Below are positions 25,037 to 36,650 of a DNA stretch of 64,000 nt, piece by piece. Positions within the stretch are counted from its first letter, which is position 1. Each line of letters starts with the position of its first letter. The stretch covers positions 1 to 64,000 of the forward strand of contig RCAB01000321.1 of NCBI GenBank assembly GCA_003640385.1, given 5' to 3'. The notes under the pieces are model-generated. The model was not told the DNA's origin. It saw only the letters and a list, made by a program, of their open reading frames with translations, and did not search any database. Origin of the DNA: Setaria digitata (lineage: Eukaryota > Nematoda > Chromadorea > Rhabditida > Setariidae). Made by a program: the position numbers and the translations under genes.

Positions 25037-28000
25037 TTAAGATTTCAGAAGTACCTCGTTAAAAACTTCGGGTTCAGCAAGTGGAGCTTGAGGCAAGAGA
25101 ACGTAACCAGGTGTACCGCTCGAATATTTCCGAATGGTTGCTGGTGGTGATGCCTTAATAACTTCATATGGTAGGGGAGATGAGATTGCGTTCTTCAGCT
25201 TCTGCAAATCGCATTAGAAATTATTTCACTGTTATTGAAAATTAAATTTAAATTGAGAAAAATACACAGAAAGGGAACTTCAACAATAGAAGCTGGAATT
25301 GGTGCCATGTGAAAGTATGAATTTTTTCTGTTCTAAAGAACAGAAAATACTTTCTACATATATACCTGCCATTTCGTCACTCCTGGCCCTTTGATACACG
25401 TACTGCAAATTCGGAACTGCATGAACAACGGTATTGGCACCAGTGGTACCAATGCTATTGCCCATCCAAGTGCTTCTGAATATTTCCATTCATGGATTCC
25501 AGAAGAATAGGTGGAATAATCGTAACCCATCAAATTCAGCGTAGCTATTGCCTGAAAATCAACTACTTTTTCCTTCCTCATTCAGATAACATTACAAATC
25601 CATCATGATTTTAAAACAAAAAACTCCGAAATTAACAACGTCATTGACTGTGTATTTTAACGAGAATTAATGCATTTTAATATGCATTGTTTAAATATGT
25701 CGAAATATATGTCTGAGCATATACATCCATGGAAGGTGAAGGAGGCAATTAATTATCACTGTGAAAGAAGCGTCCAAATTAACCAGTTTGAGAAATTAGC
25801 TAGGAAAGCTAATAACTTACGACAGGGATAACTGGCAAAAGATATATGAAATAAAGAGTGAAATGTCCAAGGCACCAACAGCAAGCGTATCGTATCATCG
25901 TATGCAAATCTTTACCAAGACGATGTGCGCCTGAAACCTTCAACCCATTAGACATATTGAGATATTTATACTCATTTAATTAAATTTAAAGTCTTTGTCG
26001 AACACAACCAAAATGAAATCTTAAAATTCAATCAGAGGTCAATTTTCGATTTCGTGGAAGTGCCACTATCACAGTAATTTGAACCAAATCTGATCTTATC
26101 GTTTATACCAGAAATCAACGGGTTTTTTACTTTTTTTTAAATTAGTTATCTCTAAATGTCATTTTTTTTATCAAACAGATTCTTCATACTTACAATAGAA
26201 CCACCCAACTGCCAGCATTTCGAAGAACAATATCACCCACAATGTTACATATCTCAAATAACCACCAACTAGTTCATATGCATAACGTCCTCCCTGAAAT
26301 GAAATCATAGCAACCGAGAAATTCGGGTACATACGAAAGAAATAGGTCCTAAAATTTTAATTCAATTAGAAGTCGGATTTTGTTTGGGAAAATTGAGCAT
26401 CATCAACAAAAACTGTAATTTCGGAAGCAATAAGTTTCACTCAGTCAGTCAATTCTTGTTCTCATTCTTGCACTGGACCTCACTATTCTGGCTATTTGTA
26501 ATAAATAGGCTAATTATACTAATAATGTCAACCTAAATTCCACTGGGATTGTCCTAGAAAGAAAAGAAAATATCATAGCAGCTTCAATATACATTAGTTG
26601 ATTAATTGAAAGTGAAAAAAAATTTACATAACATTTAGAAATTGTTTAAAATTCTAGCGCAAAGCATATCAAGGCAACTAACAGGAAAAACCTCATATAT
26701 CTAAAAACTCGAATCCAATTATATTAATCTCAATCATTTATGCAAAAATTGGAAAAGTCCTCCAAATAATGATTCTTCCCTGTGCTTACCTGTGTAGCAA
26801 AATAAAAGCCAACTGCAAAAGCAGTGCAACAGATGAGTAAATCGAGCAGAAATCGCGGAAAGCAACGAGATGATTTTTCACCGAATGCATCTTCAAATGT
26901 CGCCAATATGTTCAAGGTGAGAAGATACTGAACGAATATGAGTTGAGAGGAAAAATCTCGAAATCACTGCCTAGTGATGGATATCAACTGGAGCCGTAAA
27001 ATTTAAACGAATTTTGGCTTATCTGCCAGAAAAAAATGAGTAAACAAACACTGGAACAAAGGTGGCTTGAAGAAAATGATAGTGAAAGAAAACTTACAAA
27101 AACATTGAGTAATACAAAAATGCACATGAACAGAAGAATTGCAGTCCACGCCCGTGTATCGGGTACGTATGACATATACGTAAGAATATTCCACATTTGT
27201 GCTTCTCCTGCAAAACATCTCTTAAAAAATATTTATTTCACATTTTTCAGTAAAAAAAAAAAAAAAAAAAAAAGAAACAGTTAAGCTATAGCAATATTTC
27301 GTTTTGAAATTTCATGCAAAATTTGCAATTTAGACATGAAAGGAACTTTCAAGGTTTTTATTGCTGAAATAGACAGAGAAATGATTTCAGGAAAAAAAAT
27401 TGAAATTTAAATGCATTGAGCTTACTTAAAAATCCGAAAACTTAATAAATTTCATGGATAAAATTTTAAATCTTGAATTTAAAAATGAAAAGTGAACAAA
27501 CCTCCGTCGAGAAGTTCAGCTGGTTGTAATCCAAGTCGAATGCATAGATGCCCGAGGAATCCAAGTACTGTAAGTACCTGTATCAAGGTCAATACAATAT
27601 GACCAAAGAGAATTATCCATGCGTCACTGGAAAATATTCCTTTTGGAAGTCCTATTTTTCCTTTAGTTTTAAATTTTTTTTTCTTTTTACAAACAAGGCA
27701 ATATACAGGTTTAACTCGTGCAGAACGAATTCTCGATTTTATTTATATGAATGATAGATTAAATAGATGCTATCAGTGGGAAGGCAAAAAAAGGCAAGTG
27801 CTGAAGAGAAATTGAAAAAATTTGAAAAATTCATTTCGACTCACCTGACAAGGTTATTTGTCCGTTTGTTATATGAGCCAACTGTAATGAATGCACCGAG
27901 CCCAATTCCGGTAGCAAAAATTGCTTGTTCAATTGCTGCTTTCCACATCTCCAATTAATAACTTTCATTAATAAGGTAACATAACTGCAACCTAACTGAT

Positions 28001-31000
28001 GAAACATCTTAGTGAAGCAAACATTTATTCGACTGGATGATTCCCGAGTTGTTATAGGCCGTTTCAAAAGAGTGACACTTTCTTTTCCTAACGAACAGTC
28101 CAGTTTCTAAATCTCAGAAATGCCAAAATCACCGAACAGCACTTCTGAATAAAGCCAAGTGTTATTTGAAATGTTATTTGTGAATTACCTCAAAAAGGAT
28201 CTCTACTGAATGAGTCAAAGAAATATCAAAACCATTTGCCACCCGAATCTTATTTCAATACGTTAACCAAAATATTTTTTTTACGCTTAGCATCTCCATT
28301 TATTTATTTTCAGAAATTTATAAAAACAAATCAGGAAAAATTCACAAGATAATCAGCCATCCGTTGCCAGTCGGTAATCTCATAAAATTTCATCAATATT
28401 TCCGGAAGACCTTGTAGTGTTAAAGCACGCACCAGAAGCAAACATAACAGAACTACAGGCATGATGAAAGTGAAATGCACAACCTGAAATCATCTCACAG
28501 CACTAAATCAGAATTTCGGAAAGTTTTTCGATTATAAAATAATATCATATGCAACCAATTGTTTGTTATTAGCAAATAAGAATCTCTTGCAATGAGGAAC
28601 ATTTTTAATCTTTGACAAAAATAAATTTTATTTCAAGGATCATTTGAGATCTGGACAAATAATGTTTTAAACTGTTGCACCTTTTTTCAATTTGCAAAAA
28701 AGCTATTAGTAAAAAAACTAGCAGAAATACATGGAGTGGAACGATTCAGAAGCCTCTAGAGCTAACTACTGATACCTCCAGCAGTCACATCTCTTTAAAT
28801 GATTACAGAATCAGAAACTTAAAAGAAAAGAATGAAACTAACCACCTTGTGAAATAGTCAAAACACATATCAAAAAAAGTCGTATCTACAGAAACTGTGG
28901 TACAATTAATCTTCAAAAAATTTACACATATATATTTTCACCTTGCCCAACCAACGGACACCGAAGCATGTTGCTAAAAAGACCAACAGCCAAACTGCTC
29001 CCATTGAAGCCAGGATGTAATACTGCAGATGGCCTGCTTCAGCTATGTTACTGGATGGTTGGTCCAACATTCTGCAATTTCTCATTGAAGTTGGCACTTG
29101 TCAAAAATTGGTGAAAATGGGCACAAATTATATTTATGAAAGGCGTCATTTTTATAAGCCATCGAGTGTTTCGTATTGAAAGGTAAACGAAGGCAAAGAC
29201 AAACTACGAACCCATCACTTGGACATTCACATCTCACCAACAGATATATGAAGGTTAAGTAATCAAATAAGAGACAGGTTAAGGTCTGAAAAGGAAGCGA
29301 AAAGGATATGCAGTATGCACTACGGTACTTCTCACATACTCGAGTTTCAGATCGAAAACGAATTTCAAAAGTTTTCAAGTACTTGCCTGTCCGGTCTTCC
29401 TTAGCAATATTACAGATAAAATATGAGTCTATACATTTGGAAGCTCAGAAGTCATCGAGTATTCCCGAGGGATTTACTCTTTCCTACTCATCACTCTATT
29501 AACTTCTGTCATTTTTCTAGCATCGATGATTTGATCCTTCATAATTTTATCCATTCCCTTCCCATCAGTCCCATTATTTCTCCTCAGTTTGGAAGAATAG
29601 AGTGATGGAAAAACATGGCTTAGGTAGGTAATATAAGTGTTCCAGAAATTCCAAAGTAGAACGATCCTTTGAAACTTCTGAAACATTTCACAAATGCTAC
29701 TTCAAACTATTACGTTATGTGCATAATGCAATGAAGATAAAAGTGTTTGCATACACAAAAGAAACGTACGTCATGAACTGAACAAGTGATGACTGCGTAC
29801 TTATAGTATTCAATTTGGTCGTACTAAAATGCGTGAAATTCATCACCGATCCGGCCTCTTCACACGGCAATGTTTGCAGTTCGGGGAAGTTTTTACAGTG
29901 TAACCAAGGTAAGCCTTGAAAGGAAAAAAAGAATGATAATTTGACGAAAAGGTAAATGATTCTGAATCGAAAACTTAATCACGTAATGCTAAATGTTACC
30001 CGGTCGCCCAGCTAGTATGGCCCAGAAGAGATGAAACAGATAAAGCATGAGCCATGCCAGGTATCGAGTCATATGTGCCAGTATGAATAATGAAAGGATT
30101 ATTTGAGCGATGCCGACACCTGCAATAAATCTTTTGTAGAAAGAAACTTTCATGTGGAAAATGATTCCCAACGACCACTCTTTGAAATAATAAGAATTCT
30201 CAATGTATTCGTGCTTTCCGTCCATCAGAAGAATATTATTCATTGGCAAAGCAGCTTTGTTATTCAAACAAAACTTGATCATATACACAGGAACGACTGA
30301 CATCTGGAATCGGATCATTTTATCCAAAGTTTATTAGTGAGAAAAATGAACTTCTTGTAGGATGATCTAAGAACTGAATCAAAATGAACAGTTATAAGTT
30401 CATCATTAAATCGCTCATATCTATAAAGTATCAAATTCTAAGACGCCACCTATACACTAACATCTCATCCTCTCTCCTTCTCGACAACCGTTACGGATGA
30501 GTTTAGCCCTTATGAAATTAAGGTAGAAAAAATTCTAAAATTCTAAACACGGCCACATCATTACAATTAAGGCTTCTGTCCAGCTACAACAAGACATAAG
30601 AAATAAAACAAAAAAGTATGACTTGTTTGAAGATGAAATATGACAGGTCAAAGAAGTTGCTGAGAAGAGAAAAAAAGAAACAAACAAAAAAATGACCTTT
30701 AAAAAGTGGACACATATTGTAAAGTGCTTGAACGGGCGATCGTCCAGCAAGCTGTCCGACCGAAAATTCCATTACAATAATTGGCAGAACACAAACGAGT
30801 AATGATGCTCCGTAAGCAGAAACAAATGCTACTGAAATAATTGAAAGATTCTTCTGCAACTTAATATATGTACGCAACATACAATTAAGAACTACGTTGA
30901 TATCGCTAATGTTCAAACAATAATTCATTTCCTTATGAAGTTATCTTTAATGCTCATCCAGACTAGTTAGTCGTTCCTACTATTACTTTGCTTCATGTGG

Positions 31001-31320
31001 CAATTAGCTTCATTTATAAGTTACTTTATTTGCTTCAGCTTTTAAAGACTATTCAATTATCTGATAATTTTATTAGCATATACATTAGTTTAGTTTCTTT
31101 CTAGACAAATCACTTATGCTATCAGTCTTAGATAAAAACCAAACTTACATCCACCATTTTGAAGTATTAGCCTTGGTAAGCTGAGAAAATTTGTGGTTGC
31201 GAAAACATACGCAAGCGATGCGACAATCATATCAATCTTGATAGACCATAGGTCACGCCACTCCTCTACAAGCATCGATGACATTTTCAGGTTGGACCAA
31301 CTCCGTTCCTCAAACCACAT
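25037..31320 (-). CDS. SLC6-family sodium/chloride-coupled transporter homologue, divergent
   Basis: A plasma-membrane protein of the neurotransmitter:sodium symporter family (nematode snf-type). Fourteen exons join in phase to 625 residues: 31149-31320, 30697-30831, 30000-30119, 29770-29914, 28942-29071, 28346-28483, 27845-27948, 27502-27626, 27098-27207, 26790-26927, 26194-26293, 25821-25930, 25366-25551 and 25037-25201. Family marks: TM1 ending LQNGGLAF, TM2 VMEFSVGQ, PLFKGVG leading into TM3, LPWLHCKN with paired cysteines in extracellular loop 2, TM5 VVHFTFIMP, TM6 SYNKRTNN, and TM7-12 with GGRYAYEL and GWFYC. Odd points: the TM1 core is ATTNFLSLPRL instead of GLGNxWRFP, TM10 has LVGGY where Asp is usual, and TM8 has LLNVFY for GLDSQF. 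Start: the ATG at 31320 is the first Met, but the exon stays open to the acceptor at 31339, so an upstream exon is possible. The acceptor at 27949 is weak. The substrate cannot be told. Confidence 0.9.
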
Positions 31321-31338
31321 TTCTCTCTCTTTCTCTAC
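31321..31338 (-). promoter_or_regulatory. Leader between acceptor and SLC6 start codon
   Basis: A TTTTCACAG acceptor (minus strand, 31339-31347) is followed by 18 purine-rich bases and the ATG. This fits spliced-leader trans-splicing. The 18 bases are also open in frame (six codons), so cis-splicing to an earlier coding exon cannot be excluded. Confidence 0.4.
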
Positions 31339-34300
31339 CTGTGAAAATAGGAAGAAATTTCAGTATCTAAATTTCAGTACAAATGGAATAATGAAATAGT
31401 GAATGAGCTGCGAATTATTTTTTTTTTGACAGTTCAAAATGATTCTTCCTCACATTTGCATATCAGTTGAAATGAACATAAATGAGGTGGAGACTATTAG
31501 GTGCATAAGTATATAACGAATAAACAAATGTTAGTTTGTTTATCAAATGATAAATTGTTTTGAGAGTTATTTATTGCTGAATAAATAAACTAGCAGGCAT
31601 TTGTATCCCAGTTATTTTTGCATAATTTAAGCCATTCAAACTTTTAATGCAAACTTAAAATGTCTCCTTTTTTTTAATAATTTGTAAACATATTTATGCA
31701 TAAAAAAATGGGCGTCAGGAGGTATTTTCGTATTTCGCATTTTCGCAGGCAAATCAATCCATCCTTTGCATTCATCACTTCACATTACTTACTATTCAAA
31801 TATCTAAAAATTCAAAATTTTTTAATGTCATTTTAATGGTTGCTTTATCACTAATATCGCAGTCTCTGCAAAAGTTCAAGCTTAAACATAACAAGCTAAA
31901 TGTAAATTTTTTTCCTTCCACAGCGATTGATCAAAAAAGATTCTCATTTTCGTATTTTTGCAATTGAATTCCGCCAAATAGTCATAAAGAATTTTTGTTG
32001 AAGCAGTAACCAAACTTGAAATATTTAGGAAAAGTTTCAACTGAAACATTAAATCACCATTCTAATTCACTTTTAAATTTCGAAAATTATTTATTCGTTG
32101 TCTCATTATAACAGAAGTTATCAGAAATCGGAATATTTATTATTCCTGGGAATAGCGAAATCAATTTAGGTGATCTTATCATATCTTTTCTCTTTCCCAC
32201 TCGTACGTACACTGATGATCTAAAATTTCGAACTGCTAGTACTACTATTGCTGTTTAAAACCGTTCCAAACCATAATATCGTCAATTTAGTCGCTCAATT
32301 ATTTTAAATTTATTAAAAGGATGCTCAATTACTTCTCATGCTATACAGTATTATTTACTACTGTCATATAGCCCAATCAACTTGTCCAGACCATTATTGC
32401 CCTCTATAAGACAGCAAATAAACAAGAAAAATGACTTTAATTTAAATCAACATTCGTATTTCCAGCCCAGCAGTTCAATCAGAGAGTTGCAGTTCCTTAA
32501 ATTAGAAATAATATCTTCTAAACGTTGCTAATCAAAATGACAAGTGATAGGGAAGAAAAAAAGTAAAAAAAAAAAAAAAACAACTTAATAATGGTGTAAA
32601 AAGAATAAAGCAACGAGAAGCAAAGTTTAAAAAAAAAAAAATGCAAAATAAAATTTCAAGAAACGAACAAAAGGGAAGAGAAGAGAGGTCGAGAGGAAGG
32701 ATGGACCGTAGAGGACGACATTTTCGTACACTTCGACAAAGCGCCATCGAAAAGATTCAGCCTTACTTCTCTTTTACTCTCGAAATTACACTTATTACAA
32801 AGAAAAAAGAATCATCATTTAATCTATAAATGAAAACGCTCCTCACACAATCTAGAATTCCTCTCTTCCATTTCCTCCACCTAGTGCCTCCTCTCGTCAT
32901 TCAAGAGGCCTTTTAACTCATCTTTTGAAAGGATGAAGAAATTAAACTGTAAATTACCAATTGTTAAGTTATTGAAATTACAACAATAACATTTCACTTC
33001 TCATCATTCTATGATCTAACTTTTACCTCCAGCAACAACACACGGTAATAAAGCTGTCTGCAATAAATAGTATAAGATTGGGCTCAGGTGGAGAACAGTT
33101 CTAGGAAGAGAGAGGAAGATAACTCTGTTCGGCAGTTCAGAGCAATCCAGAATTTGTCTGTACTATACAATTCTTTATGAAAAGGTAATGGAATGAATAA
33201 AAGAATTAACTGGCAAAGATGGTTGCATAGATAAGTAATCTGTTAAAATAATTAGATAATTACTGAATCTTCTCAAGACATATCTCATACATTTTTATTA
33301 CAGATCATTTTCTTTGCTCCAGTAAATATTATTGTGGAATCGAAATTTAGACTTTACAAATTCTTGAAAGTTAAAAAATTTTTGAAAAGTTTTTGGAAAT
33401 TTAGACAAGGAATATTTTTAAAAAAGGAAACGAAATCTACCAAAAAGGAAAAAAAAAACTGAAATATAAAGAAAAGCCGAGTATTATTATTGGCAAAAAA
33501 ATGATTTTTATAAAAGTAACAATTTTCATAACATTTCTTCGAGCAATCCTTAGAGACACTGTGGAAATGTCTTTTCCAACCTTTAGCAGTTTGTACTTTT
33601 GTGAAATGATCACAGACAGAAGGAAAAAAAATGTTATCAGTGGTCTGCCATATTGTTTCCATAATGAAAATTAATCAAAGAAAGAAAAAAGAGAGCAAAC
33701 AGAAGCCAATTAGAGAGGAGTTAAACAATCTTTCACAGGGAAAAAAAAAGACAACCTAAACCTTTCTTTTGCTTCTTGTTCTCGATCAAATTTGTGACTC
33801 CAGCTTAAATTTCTCGCCAAAATTCTCTCTCTTTTTACTACTAGCAACAATTTATATTTTTAATTAATATATATATTCCAACTGAAGAAACAACTGTTAT
33901 TAGGCAAGAAAATGAAATTGCTCGGGATTTAACAACGATTAACGATTTAAAAAAAAAAAAATGAAAAAGTCCAAAACTGAAAATTTTCGAATATCCCAAG
34001 TTTCTTTCTCACTAAGTTAGACTGAAGTTATTGAAAAACAGAAACTTCCCAAAATCAATTAAAAGATCAGAAAGCATTTATAGAAAAAATGTGCGAAACG
34101 TTTTTATAACGATTTCTTCCATTATCAGTGAAGCGGAAAGTACGTTATGGTACGAATATTGCGAATGTTTGCGTGAGAAGAGTCGCATATGCCGCTAATT
34201 ACGTGAAGAAATCGCAAGAATGGAAAGAATGAAGTCCAAAATTTGACATCTAAAATTTGGAAATATCAATTAAAAAGGCAAAGTGTTCCTACTTGTGAGA

Positions 34301-34722
34301 GGTTTAGGATTATTTTAATTCCTACTTCACCTTTTTTTTAGGCAAAAAAAGAGACACTTTCATAAATTCTAGGAAATAATCTGACAGCTGAAGATTTAAA
34401 TCCCATTTGGATGATAATTTGTGCAAATTTTTAGACTTGCTATCTTATTTTCCTCATTCATCTTCTGAATAATTACTTGTCGAAAAAAATTTTGTGGTTG
34501 TAAGTTAAAAGTTGACAGTACTCAATTTAACTGGTTGGAACTATCAATACTGCTGAAGGAAAAACTATTAATTAAAATGTTCAAAGCATGAGAAAAGATG
34601 TCATTCGAACAGACTGATTCCAACCTTTGCCATTTACACTTATTACAATTAATTTTGTATTATTTCTCCAATAAATGCGGTAGTAATCATTAAAAATAAA
34701 TGGAAAACGAAAACTTTACAAT

Positions 34723-34755
<33 letters not shown>

Positions 34756-35292
34756 GAGTGCAGAGGTTTTAAAGCGAGAAAGAGAAAAAGAGAGGATACA
34801 TTATCACTGCGAATGATGCATCCTTTCTTCCTAAATATCATTCTCTGGAGATTACTTATCAAGCAATTTAAGGTGATACGTTTATTTCTGAAAAGCATGC
34901 TTCATCAGCTTATCAGTTTCATAAACAATTAAGAATTTTCAGTGTTAAAATTGAGAGAGTGTACATTGAGTTGCAATTTGAGGAAATTGATATGAAATCA
35001 GCAATCTGATAGTAATTTAATCAGCAGCAATTACGAAGACAATGCAGTGGAATGTCTGAAAAGAAAAATAAATCATTTGAAGAAGAAAATGACAGAAGTT
35101 ACTGGAAAACAGAATCGATAACCAATGCAAAACAGGTTTCTCGAAAACTCACCGTACCTTCAAAATGTCAAACTTATCCACTCAGAATCTTTACATCTCT
35201 ATGGGTGTGATGTGTACAATGTTATTAAATAAATTAGTGAACAAATACATATACTTATATATTCCGTTATATATATGTATATGTAATATAAC

Positions 35293-35320
35293 GAGTGGCG
35301 TTATATGTATAACACCACTC
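35293..35320. repeat. Short imperfect inverted repeat
   Basis: GAGTGGCGTTATA and TATAACACCACTC pair at 12 of 13 positions around a two-base centre. An overlapping 8-bp pair (ATATAACG/CGTTATAT) sits at its left edge. The surrounding DNA is TATA-rich, so chance is not negligible. Confidence 0.7.
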
Positions 35321-36374
35321 ATTTATTTGTCAACCGATATGACAATACATATATGACGTAAGCATAACTCGGTCGATTCGTTTCTACACTTATTAGAAAT
35401 GAAATTTTAAATCGGTACAAAATGGGATTGCAAACCTGAAGGGACAGAGAGAATTTTAGAACTGAAAATGAAAGGAAGAGAGAAATGTTTCAGGATTAAA
35501 AGAACGAAAAAAGATTTGAAGAAAATATCATACGGCTATCTATAAAGAGTGAAATGAAGATTTGCGAAAATTTTTAAAACGAACGAACGAAATGGATGCT
35601 GCTTCGAAAGTAAAGGAAGAAAAATTCGGAAAAATTAGCAATGACTTTTTTCTCAGTCCAAAATTTTTTCCTTTACAAAAGTGAGATCAACTTCGACTGG
35701 AAATGCAAACAATAGATGAATACTAGCCGATAGTGATTATTACGACCACTTAAAATTCACTGAGTTTGAAAATTTGCTTAGTTTCAGGAGTAAATAATAA
35801 AATGAAACATTCTATTAGGAAAAATGAACTTGGAAGACAGGAAGAATGAGTTGTTCAAGGTGTGACTATGTGGACAAACAAAACTCTTGAGTGATTTCAA
35901 ATTTCAATTTTCCAACCCCACTTTTACGAAACTTCTATCGCTGCTAAATTAATTTTAAAACATATGACTTTCGGTCAGGCCATGTAACTGATAGTTTCTA
36001 TTGAAAATAGTTATTAAAAATGTAAATGATTTTTACCACGGCAATATCCTTCAATTCTCGCATTACAATTTATTTCTGTGCTTTCAATGAGAAGCATACT
36101 TCTACTCCGTCAATTTCTTTCGATTTCAAGTTGCGACCAGTTCACAGTGATTCTAAAAATATTGAAAAGCATATAGCTGTAAATGTAAAATATTTCAACG
36201 AATTATACATGACCAGCAGTAAAATTTGTTTCCAAATAAACTCAAGTATGGAACAGTAGCAGAATGATAGTTTTCAAAAGAATTACTTAAAATAATTTGA
36301 TTTTAGAATGGGAAATTTGTTTACAAACAACAAGACTCATTAACTGCATGTTAAAATTACATTGTTTTATTGTT

Positions 36375-36650
36375 ATTCAGGGTATAAGCTCCAAGAAAGA
36401 TAGTTGCGAAGTTCATCTTAATCGTGCATTTGAAATGGGATTAGAGTACTGTAGCGATTACCTCTGAAAGGTTAAGTGAACAAGAATAAGCTCCTTTCCA
36501 TTTCATTAAACTGCTCAAACCAAGGGGATGTATCCAACTTCTATATCACCTTTAGTGGAATCTTAGAATCCTAGACCTGCCTTTAACATATCATCAATTT
36601 CTGCCTTCTTTTGAGAATTATCACAAGGGGAACGTACCACAAACAGATCG
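36375..36650 (-). mobile_element. Decayed retrotransposon reverse-transcriptase relic (Ty3/gypsy-like)
   Basis: Reading the minus strand from about 36650 downward gives SQKKAEIDDMLKAG, closely resembling the segment just before the first catalytic block of gypsy-type reverse transcriptases. A stop codon follows, then a DST-K and IPLV-like stretch. After a frame change comes YSTLIPF and DELRNYL, placed like the YPLPxIDELLDxL block. At least one frameshift and several stops break it. No LTRs or integrase were recognised. The family assignment rests on remembered motifs only. Confidence 0.5.

Noticed and set aside
30120..30327. Upstream extension of the SLC6 TM3 exon, open for about 70 more codons
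   Set aside because: A TTTATTGCAG acceptor at 30120 joins exactly in phase to the preceding exon and recreates the family motif PLFKGVG. The extension would insert an unrelated segment between TM2 and TM3.
33354..33662. 102-codon minus-strand open frame with several cysteines
   Set aside because: The second half is Phe/Asn low complexity from A/T runs. There are no splice partners and no family resemblance.
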